Positions 36,101 through 44,089 of a DNA stretch of 64,000 bases are shown here, piece after piece (positions within the stretch are counted from its first letter, which is position 1; every line of letters starts with the position of its first letter). The position numbers were made by a program, and so were the translations under genes. Under the pieces are notes generated by a model, which saw only the letters and a program-made list of their open reading frames with translations, was not told the DNA's origin and did no database searches. The stretch spans positions 1,364,001 to 1,428,000 of the forward strand of contig JAFREQ010000015.1 of the NCBI GenBank assembly GCA_025331565.1, in the 5' to 3' direction. This DNA comes from Holacanthus passer (lineage: Eukaryota > Chordata > Actinopteri > Pomacanthidae).

Positions 36101-38527
36101 CAGTATCTTGCCCAAGGACACTTTGACACATAGACTGCAGGAGCCAGGGATCGAACCACCAACCTTCCGATTGGTGGACAACCGCTCTATCGCCTGAGAA
36201 ACAGCCACCGCCTGTTGAAAAACAAGTTTAGCTGATTGGCCTGTTCTAAGTCCCCTTCCATTCCCTGGTCGGTCTTCTTACTATGGCCCGCGATGGTCCT
36301 CATGCCACTCCACATCCCCTCATGTTTTTCTGCTGGAGTTTGCTTTCCAGCTGCCTCCTGTAGCACTCTTTACTCTCTGCGATCTTCTCCCTCAGTTCAA
36401 TCTGCACTTTCCTCCTCTCCTCTTTGTCTCCACTCCTGAATGCAGCCTTCTTCCTCTTCAGTGTTGTCCTTAGTCACCCAGGGTTTATTATTGGGGAAAC
36501 CGCACACAGTCTTAGTGGGAATTATGCTGTCAGTACATAATCCGTTATGTAGTCTGTGAGTCCATCTATATCCTCCCCACGTGCAGAACAGAGAACATCC
36601 CATCGGTCACCTCAAAACAGCCTTGAAGAGTCTCACTTTCGGATAGTTCTGGTGATAACAGGTTGCCTCTGGATTGCAGGTGTATAAAGGGGCTTGAGTA
36701 GACCAGGTTGTGATCCGATCTTCCCAGGAGAGGAGCTATGGAGATGTATGCTTCCTTGACATTAGCATACAGCAAGTCCAGTGTTTTATTTTCTCTTGCC
36801 TTACAGTCCACAAACTGTTTGAAGGCAGCCAGTGTTGTTGTCAGGGTGATGTGATCAAAATCCCCAGAGATTGCTATGAAGGGTGCAGAGTCTGTAGTCT
36901 GGCGGTTGCAGGCTGATGACACGGGAAGAATATAAACAACGATGAAGATGGCCTGCGAGAACTCTCTGGACAAGTAATATGGACAGAGACTTACGGCTAA
37001 CAGTTCAATGTCCTGGGTGCACACAGGCTTTTTCACCATAGTATGTCTGGGTTGCACCACTTGTTGTTCACGTAGATAGTGTTGGGGATCAACTTAATGG
37101 GCAGTTTGGCTATCGATAATAATTAATAATGATCAGAAATAGTTATTAATTATATAAAATAATAGGATCCAATATACATCAGATCACCTCGGTGCACCAC
37201 CCTCAACAGTACACTGCCTCACACAGGGCACCGTTATGTTGGGAAAATGACAGCCACTTCGTTGTTACAGTTTCAATCAATGAAGGATTCCAGCGTTCTT
37301 GGCAGAGTAGAGGTTGGTATTATTTACTCTTGTACCACATTAAAGACACAGCATGTATATTTACAAGCATTTATTAAAGACAATTAAAGCAAAACACATA
37401 ACTAGTCTAACAACATGTACTTTATACAAGTGTGTGTGTGAGTGAGTGAAACAAGGTGGCTGGTCTGAAAGGTGTCAAACCACATGGCCTATACAAAAGG
37501 GAGGCTACACACAAGATGGCTGACCCCAAGGATGGCTGCCGAGGGAGGGAGAGTGTGTTGTTTGTTGCTGCCTATGTGTCCAGGTGTGATGTGTGTAGGA
37601 TAGAGGGTGCCAGGTTAGTAAAGAGAAGGTTAGCATGCAAACCCTGTGTCGGTGTGAAGCACAACCAACATCAATTTACACTTTGGCTAACTAATCCTAG
37701 CATACATAGATACATATACATTATATAATTCTGATAGTCTACACTACATTTTGCATAAGTTAAGAATGTGAATACTAGGTCCCAGCTGTAGTAGATATTG
37801 GGGGTGTACACATTAATTACCCATAACATTAATACTTATAATGCATTCCAATACAGCAACAGCCTCGAAAAGTAGTTCAACAGTGGCAGACACAGTCCAA
37901 ACTAACGCTTGACAAAATGAGTGCAAAGTGCAAGGCTAATGATTTGAATTGTACTGGATTTTCCACCTGATAGGCCTCTGTATTTGTACTCACCTGCTGT
38001 GCCAGATGTGAGATGAGACTGGCATTGAACAGTAGACTTTCTGCAGAGCTGTAGATTATGTGTTTGATGATCTGGATCTGTGAGAATGTTTTACTTATCT
38101 TCTCTGTGAAAGGCTGTGAGGACTTTTGCAAGAAGTCCAAGCTTGGTGACATGGTAGACTCAATGAAGGTCTTGTCATAAGGAACAGGGTAGGTCACAGT
38201 GTTGTAGTGTTTTCCTGGACCCATACGCATGCTGATCTCAGGTATCACCACCGTGACCCGATGTCCACGGCGACCCATTTCTTGGGCAAGAATCTTGGTC
38301 CCCAGCCAGTGACTCCCATCCATGGGTACCACCAACAGGTTGCCTGAGAAGCCTGGAGAAGCATTGTCACTTGCAGGATTGGTGTTGGTGCCTTCATCCT
38401 CTTCTGTCTTCAACTTCTCCTCTGGCCTGGAGCTTTCTGCCACTGACCCCCTTGTCTTATCTACAGCAGCGATCAGCTGCATGTCCATGATCAGCAGCAG
38501 GGACACAAACACTGCTGCTCTCCACAT
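27102..38527 (-). CDS. ugt5-like: UGT copy D: UDP-glucuronosyltransferase (UGT5-type), all exons open
   Basis: Transfers glucuronic acid or another sugar from a UDP-sugar to small lipophilic acceptors; an ER-membrane enzyme with a lumenal catalytic part. Exons: 38527-37994, 29203-29140, 29055-28907, 28761-28634, 28386-28293, 28162-28037, 27942-27855, 27747-27528 and 27372-27102, total 1674 nt (557 aa, some 30 longer than usual). Seen: signal peptide MWRAAVFVSLLLIMDMQLIAA, an acidic Lys/Glu-rich linker (about 22-55), VVPMDGSHW with the catalytic His, FDAVLTDP with the partner Asp, the donor-site signature across exons 7-8 (WVPQNDLL, FITHAGSHGLFEGV, PIAAEQFDNA; Glu where most UGTs have Asp), a C-terminal membrane helix and KRKQE retrieval tail. 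The start is the Met directly before the signal peptide. Oddities: intron 1 is 8.8 kb and full of transposons, and the exon-2 donor reads GTTAGA instead of GTGAGT. Confidence 0.85.
29476..30482 (+). mobile_element. About 1-kb LTR-like insertion in intron 1 of copy D
   Basis: Bounded TGTAAAGGG...GCAACA with CATA on both sides (29472-29475 and 30483-30486); copy B shows continuous sequence here. It contains a 60-bp direct repeat (29834-29893 and 30353-30412) that starts at AATAAATCCTGCAG and ends in TTCTTACA. That looks like the 3' end of an LTR (polyadenylation signal plus terminal CA) present twice. No coding region recognised. It may be a much-deleted LTR element. Confidence 0.5.
31314..31912 (+). 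repeat. 600-bp LTR-like repeat, plus copy
   Basis: Starts TGCTAGGATTAG, ends with the TACA that closes repeat X, and contains AATAAATGC near 31665. About 85-90% similar by eye to the inverted copy at 37080-37702. Together the two make a long inverted repeat around the LINE cluster in intron 1 of copy D. Confidence 0.7.
31583..31612. repeat. CA microsatellite
   Basis: Short imperfect (CA)n tract inside the 600-bp repeat. The inverted copy has the matching GTGTGTGTG tract near 37430. Confidence 0.9.
32028..32690 (-). mobile_element. LINE 3' fragment (L2/CR1-like), minus
   Basis: The 3' end at 32028 reads as AATAAAGTTCTTATCTTAT on the minus strand. The frame at 32741-32481 holds LSILDKTSHPLHATLES, the usual C-terminal LINE motif. 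It abuts a plus-strand LINE at about 32690. Confidence 0.75.
32691..33961 (+). mobile_element. LINE fragment (L2/CR1-like), plus, RT palm to 3' end
   Basis: Encodes QPALLRDKLENTGVDLHLTS, YLTNRPQYVRTRDCVSDTVV, GAPQGMVLAPSLFTLYTADF, the catalytic FSDDSAIVS (about 32925-32950), NHLQINMGKTKELVVDFRR and a broken C-terminus. The best late piece is VVGERRMMAKLSSMLENDC at 33412-33615. The 3' end AATAAAGGTTTATCTTATC at 33940-33961 equals that of the 12502-13341 element, so the two are one family. Stops at about 33147 and 33373 make it inactive. Confidence 0.85.
34596..34772 (-). mobile_element. tRNA-derived SINE (shortened copy)
   Basis: The minus strand starts GGGGGCGGCTGTAGCTCAGG, an A-box-like promoter, followed by a degraded B-box region. 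The body (CTTGGGCAAGATACTGAACC and onward) matches the SINE at 36005-36212. Confidence 0.75.
34969..35509 (+). mobile_element. Solo LTR with 6-bp target duplication
   Basis: 541 bp beginning TGTCATGGTCTGG and ending AAAAACACAACA, flanked by GATGGC (34963-34968 and 35510-35515). It contains ATTAAA near 35440 before the end. It splits the RT of the surrounding minus-strand LINE. The size and duplication fit a gypsy/ERV-like solo LTR produced by LTR-LTR recombination. Confidence 0.85.
36005..36212 (-). mobile_element. tRNA-derived SINE
   Basis: On the minus strand an A-box-like start (GGCTGTTTCTCAGGCGATAG) is followed by a good B box (GGTTCGATCCC, near 36148). A conserved body follows with CTTGGGCAAGATACTG and a tail matching CATTTAGCAGATGC-type fish SINE sequence. 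This is a SINE promoter, not a working tRNA gene. Confidence 0.8.
37080..37702 (-). repeat. 600-bp LTR-like repeat, minus copy
   Basis: Inverted counterpart of 31314-31912. On the minus strand it starts TGCTAGGATTAG and ends CCCCAACA. It sits exactly between the LINE (ends about 37079) and UGT intron 1 (resumes about 37703), which supports TG...CA ends and hence an LTR. I could not find a matching target duplication. Confidence 0.65.
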
Positions 38528-38954
38528 CTTTCCTCTGTGTCTACAACTCACTCAATCCAACACAGAGGTAAAATGATGACAAAGTGAGCCCTCCTCTTTT
38601 CTTTTCATTGCTCCTGTAAACCACTCCTCCCTCCACACCCACCTGTAGGCTCCTCTGTTTGGATTTCCTCTGTGAATGAGCCGAGTCGTGATCTGTTCAA
38701 AGTCCACATACAAACAGTTACAACTGCAGTACTTGTTGATATGTGACCTTTAGTCTAGCAACTTTATTGTAGTTGTAGTTATAGTTTCTGTGTTGTTTAA
38801 CTGCAATGCGTATTAAAATATGTATATTACTAAAACAATTTTTATACTGAGGTATTTTAGGCTTAGTGTCAGACTGTGACCACAGAGGGCAGACTTTTAT
38901 ATTTGATTTACTGAGAAACGCCCTCCTCCCTCAAAAAAAAAGGGGGGGTTGTTA
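38528..38954. other. 5' flank of UGT copy D
   Basis: Conserved UGT upstream block followed by a sequence shared with copies B and E (CAATGCGTATTAAAATATG and onward). No coding sequence. Confidence 0.5.
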
Positions 38955-39440
38955 GTCATGTGGAGCGATATCAGCCACGAATACAGGCCAGCATTCAAAA
39001 TGTAAAGTAAAATAAAGTTGTGTATCTTTGCAAGGGCATTGCAGCATTATTGTGATTTAATGTGTACGAAGCTGACACTCTCATAATCATCATTTTAATG
39101 TATGAGTCTTTTGCACAAATTACATTTACATGACAGAAATAAGATGCAACTTTGCTCAAAATGAAATAGAAGTAAACCGGGAGATATTCAGCACTTTGAT
39201 CACCAAAACTAAGTTGCCTTCACAGTAAAGCAATTTTGACCCAATTTCCAAATGACATGTAGATTTGTGGATTAAACAAAGATGAAAACCAAAGAGTAAG
39301 CAGTTGTCACTTGTATGGTGCAATCTATGTTGTGGTTCAGATATGGAAATGCAGCTTTGTTGCATTTGGGCCTGGATTGAAGAGCCTTTGTGGATTCTGG
39401 ACATGTACTGTTGTGTGTCTGGTATTTCCACTTTGCTTGC
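38955..39440. repeat. Intergenic block of the UGT unit (between D and E)
   Basis: Matches 5878-6360 and 25975-26470. Marks the 3'-flanking side of copy E. Confidence 0.7.
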
Positions 39441-39547
39441 TTAGTTGCAGGCCACAAAACTAAACTTGGAAAGGATAATACACTACACCACCAAAAAAGG
39501 TGGCCACTAATGCTTATTGCTGTCCCTCAAGCCCAATCCATGATGAA
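39441..39547 (+). other. Copy-specific 107-bp segment of unknown origin
   Basis: Begins after TTAGTTGCAG and ends where the shared sequence GTCTAATAATATTCTG resumes. It occupies the place held by the ndufb3 fragment between copies C and D and by unrelated sequence next to copy B. It reads open as GHKTKLGKDNTLHHQKRW, but I do not recognise it. Confidence 0.3.
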
Positions 39548-39744
39548 GTCTAATAATATTCTGTATTTTCTGTTCATTAAATGTTATTTGATCACCCCGA
39601 TCCACCCCTTTCCTGATTCTTCTTACACCTTTAAACCATAATCAACTTTACTTTGCACTGATATTTTAATGATAATGATTTCTGTTTAATCTCCTTTAAC
39701 ATCCAGTATTATTGCTGAGATGAAGATGAAAATGTAGCAGCAGG

Positions 39745-42700
39745 TTACTCTTGCTTCCTCTTCCCGTACAGTTTCCGGACACACAGTTTTAAGCATTTCA
39801 CTGTCAGTATTACAAAAACCAGCACTACAGTAGCCAGTAGTGCTATTACATCCAGGCAGAAGTACTGAAACCAGTTGAGGTCGTGGACAGCAGGTCTGAG
39901 ATGTTTAGCTCCTTTGTGCTGCATCACAAATTCCGTCCAGTACACGGAAAGGTCGAGTGGGTCAAATGGTCGGTCTTTATGGAGAGCTGACAGCTTCTGC
40001 ATATTCTCTTTGTACCTGGACATAAGTTGAGGAACACAACATTCAAGTGAAATAGATGGTACAACCCAGATTCCCCAGAACCCAGAAAAGCGGAGACGCT
40101 GTGTACAAACAAATAGAAAGAGAATGCAATCATTTGCAAACGAATGGCATTTACCTTCACCTCCGCTTTACGAAGTGCTCCCGAACCCATGTAGTAACAT
40201 CCTTTATACAATCATGACAAAGTGGTGAACCTCTCTCCATCCTTGCTTGTAAACGGGATGCCCCTTTCATACCCAGTTATGATACTATCACCTGTTACCA
40301 ATGGACCTGTTTCCCTGTGGAATGATCCAAACAGGTATTTTTGGATCAGTCCACAACTTTCAGAGTCTTTTGTTGCTCCTGTCCCAACTTGTTTGAAACG
40401 TATTAGAAGAATAAGCAGATATTTACAAAAATCAATGAAGTTGATGAGGTCAAACATTAAATATATTGTCTTTGTATTATTTTCAATTGAGTATATGTCA
40501 AAAAGGATTTGCAAATGATCACATTCTGTTTTATTGATGTTTTATACAGTGTCCCAACTTGTTGGAGTCAAGGTTGTATGAAAAGCAGATTCCAAAATGT
40601 CTTGTGTATTTTGATGATCAGCACCAAGATTTAAGGAGTTTCTTTTTGTTGACATAAGTGAGAACCACATTCTGAGAGCAACAGTCTGACTCCCTCTCAC
40701 CTGGTGTCACTGATGACGTCATTCAGACCCTGAAGAAGGCTCTCTGTAGTGATTGCAGAAATATCCAACATGACTCCTGCTCCTTTGCTCGCCAACCTCT
40801 GTGCGTTATCGAGCTGCTCCGCTGCAATTGGCACCATGACCATAGGAACAGCGTGACACACTCCCTCAAAGAGACCATGTGAGCCAGCGTGAGTGATGAA
40901 AGCCTGAACTCCCGGATGTGCTAACACACACAAAGATGTCAGATGTTATGGTATGTGACACTTGATCGGTTGGTTTTGAGTAGTGTGCTTCACATTTCAA
41001 GATGTTGCAGTGGGTTTACAGACCTAGTAGGTCATTCTGAGGGACCCATTCCATTATTTTCACATTTTCTGGGACACTGCCAGGAACCCGCCCAGTGTAC
41101 CTCCATATTACCTATCAAAAGAAGTGTAATTTATAGCTTTTTGATTATTGCATTAAAGTATGATTTGAAATGCATTTTCATATATGTTTGTATATATTCC
41201 TGTACCTTCTGTGGAATCTGTCTGAAGGCTTCTAGGAAGATGGAGGTTGTCTCTTCTGGCATATCTGACACTACAGTGCCCAGAGTGAACACTACAAACC
41301 CATGTTCTCCTGACACCCAGGACTCCAAATCCTGCAAACACACACACAGACACAGTTGGGTCTGGCATTCATCTCTTTATCCATCTCTTTGCATTGAAAG
41401 CAGTGGGATAAAGTTAGAAGGACGTCAAAGAAAATCTGAATGTGTTATTTTTTTCTTACTTCAGGCAGAGGATTTCTCACATTGCAGTTGATTCCACCAA
41501 CTAGTATTACATTAGGCATGAGAGGACGTGGGGTGTCCAGTATGAAGTCAGTCCTGTTTAAACACAGTGTCACAATATTTTTCTGAAAAGAAAACAAAAA
41601 TTTGAAGATCTTTTTTTTTATCTTTCAGTGTGAATTAGAATAAAACAACAGTGACAGGAAAAGTACCTTTCCATTATATTCCTCCAGTGTTTTGGTGTAT
41701 TAATATACTTGTATGTGTGTACAAGTACTTCTGAGCAGGACAGTCTAAGTTGATATGTATTCTGTCCCATATATCACTGTATAGCCTTTGGACATGTTAC
41801 CTCAGCAGCCAGACAGCAGAGTCAGACAGCACTTCAGCTACGCCCACCTCCTCTCCCAAGAACTCATAGGCTATGTGGTCAAAGTGCCAATACAGCAGTC
41901 GGCATAGCAGCGGCTCCAGTAAAGCCACCTATTGCTCAGAGGAAGGAGGGAGTTTAGTCAGTGCAGAATCTGTGCTTTATCTATTAAAGTGGAGCACAGA
42001 ATAAATTATAATAAATATCAGCCACCCTTAATTGCATGAACCTGCGCATGCATATATGGTTATAAATGCTCACCAATGTGTTAAAAGCTCTCTCCTTGAA
42101 GTTCATTTTATCTGTGTACCTGGTGAAGAAGCGAGGCACATATGAGGGTGGGGAGGGGCAGCCTGCAGACACCATATCCAAAGAACATGGAATTCCCCTC
42201 AGCAGATTAATAATGGGGAGACCTGAAAATGATTCAACAATGACCGGTGAGAAAATGTGGAGATGTATAAGAGCACAGAAATGTCCAAATGTGGCAGAAC
42301 TCGCCTAATTTCCGAGCTATTAATGCGCCTGTAGGCACCACAGGGTCTGTTAATACGGCATCAAAGTCCTGCCGAGGAAAAAGGTGCAAAGAGAAAATAG
42401 GAGAGAGTTGTGAATCTTAAACTGCAGGAATCAATAAAGCACCCTTTCATCTACTTCATACAATCATGCATTGATTATAGAGAAAAGAGGAAACACGTCA
42501 GCTGATGAGACAGTTCACAGATTTCATGCTCATTTTTTCAACCCAACTCAAAAGCAAATACTAAAAACAAGAAATTTTTGAAACCTTTTTGGCTTGTGAC
42601 CTCTTACAAAAAAGCAGTGCGTGGTTAAGGTCCCTTGTCATATTTCGATATGAGTTGTTAGGAGTTCCACTAAAGAGACATATTGACCTTAAACTTTCCT

Positions 42701-43602
42701 ATGTTTAAATTAGAATCACTTTTCTAACTAATCTTGTCAACCTTGAGAAGGGTCCTGACCCCTAGGTTAAGAATCACTGGACTGAAATATACATACACAT
42801 TATATAATTCTGATCTGTCTCCATTTTGAAAATAAATACTGTACTTTTTTACTACACTACATTTATTTGACAGCTTTAGTGACTTCACCAATTCAGATCA
42901 TCCATGCAAAAAATTATAAATTATGTAAATTAAGACCAGCTCCACCTCAACCTGCTAATGACATATATAATCATATATCAGTCACAGGGTACTTTTGACA
43001 CTTAAGTATGTTTTGCAAAACTGGATTTTCCCCCTGACAAACACCTGATCAGCTTCTGTATTTGTACTCACCTGCTGTGCCAGATGTGAGATGAGACTGG
43101 CATTGAACAGTAGACTTTCTGCACAGCTGTGGATTAAGGTTGTGATGCTCTGGATCTGTGAGAAGTGTTTCCTTATCTTTTCCGTGAAAGACAAGGATTT
43201 TTGCATAATGTCCTTGTTTCCTGACATGACAGACTCAATGAAGGTCTTGTCATAACGAACAGGGTAGGTCACAGTGTTGTAGTGTTTTCCTGGACCCATA
43301 CGCATGCTGACCTCAGGTATCACCACTGTGACCCGATGTCCACGGCGACCCATTTCTTGGGCAAGAGCCTTGGTCCCCACCCAGTGACTCCCATCCACGG
43401 GTACCACCAGCAGGTTGCCTGAGAAGCCTGGAGAAGCATTGTCACTTGCAGGATTGGTGTTGGTGCCTTCATCCTCTTCTGTCTTCAACTTCTCCTCTGG
43501 CCTGGAGCTTTCTGCCACTGACCCCCTCGTCTTATCTACAGCAGCGATCAGCTGCATGTCCATGATCAGCAGCAGGGACACAAACACTGCTGCTCTCCAC
43601 AT
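39745..43602 (-). CDS. ugt5-like: UGT copy E: UDP-glucuronosyltransferase (UGT5-type), all exons open
   Basis: ER-membrane conjugating enzyme, as copy D. Exons: 43602-43072 (177 codons, one fewer than the others at KSLSFTEK), 42368-42305, 42222-42074, 41928-41801, 41553-41460, 41331-41206, 41111-41024, 40920-40701 and 40015-39745; 1671 nt, 556 aa. Seen: signal peptide, acidic linker, VVPVDGSHW with the catalytic His, LTDP, the donor-site signature WVPQNDLL / FITHAGSHGLFEGV / PIAAEQLDNAQ, membrane helix and KRKQE. Small differences from D include VPRFFTRYTDK and GAGVMLDISAITTE. The intron-2 donor is GC (TTAG then GCGAGT), a rare but usable type. Intron 8 is 685 bp because it holds a complete DNA-transposon copy. 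Intron 1 is short (703 bp). It is the last copy before unique DNA and the least damaged member of the array. Confidence 0.88.
40060..40578. mobile_element. Non-autonomous DNA transposon in intron 8 of copy E
   Basis: About 519 bp. The left end TACAACCCAGATTCC and the right end (GGAGTCAAGGTTGTA) form imperfect inverted repeats of roughly 35 bp. Further in, CAATCATTTGCAAA is mirrored by ATTTGCAAATGATCACATT. Copies B and D keep only about 115 bp of it in intron 8 (around 6885-6985 and 27415-27515), so they are deletion derivatives. Superfamily uncertain. Confidence 0.7.
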
Positions 43603-44089
43603 CGTTCCTCTGTGTCTACAACTCACTCAATCCAACACAGAGGTAAAGTGAGGACAAAATGAGCCCTCGTCTTTTCTTTTCATTGCTCCTGTAAACCACT
43701 CCTCCCTCCACACCCACCTGTAGGCTCCTCTGTTTGAATTTGCTCTGTGAATGGGCAGAGTATTGATCTGTTCAAAGTCTTCATATATAAACAGGTACAA
43801 CTGCAGTACTTGCTGATATGTGACCCTTTGGTCTAGTTTAGACACATCGGCGCAGGAAGTGGGAGCTGAGAGTGCTGCAGCACCCCCTGCTTTTTTCTGT
43901 GTTGTTTAACTGCGATGCCTATTAAAATATGTATATTACTAAAAATATTTTTATACTGAGGTATTGTGGGTTTAGTGTCAGACTATGACAATGTCAATGT
44001 GTGATTTCATTTGAAACTGAAGTCATGTGGTGTTTTGTAATTCAAAAAGACACAATGATAAAATAATTGCCAAAAAACTTTTTTTTCTT
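43603..44089. promoter_or_regulatory. 5' flank of copy E and distal edge of the UGT array
   Basis: 43603-43880 is the conserved UGT 5' flank. 43900-44085 still matches the upstream sequence of copy B, including remains of the hairpin element (GTAATTCAAAAAGACACAATG). After about 44090 similarity to the array ends, so the tandem region stops here. Confidence 0.6.

Larger units (their letters stand above)
33962..37079 (-). mobile_element. Long LINE (L2/CR1-like), minus, endonuclease to C-terminus, interrupted by SINEs and a solo LTR
   Basis: Reading the minus strand: APE-type endonuclease remnant at 37060-36566 (LAVSLCPYYLSREFSQAIF, ISGDFDHITL, KTLDLLYANVKEAY, LGRSDHNLVY). RT start at 35992-35480 (DLWKTSCLVPMPKKKHPDTH, DYRPVALTSHVMKSLERLVL, DPLQFAYQPHIGVEDAI). 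Then VMFFDFSSAFNTIQLALL (34974-34780) and the C-terminal SVVASVIFYAVVCWGSRLKA (34136-33954). Inserted inside it are a SINE (36005-36212), a solo LTR (34969-35509) and a second SINE (34596-34772). All are younger than the LINE. Confidence 0.85.

Noticed and set aside
36121..36200. Possible tRNA gene with a good B box (GGTTCGATCCC)
   Set aside because: The flanking body and tail recur at 34596-34772, there is no full cloverleaf, and it is the promoter part of a tRNA-derived SINE.
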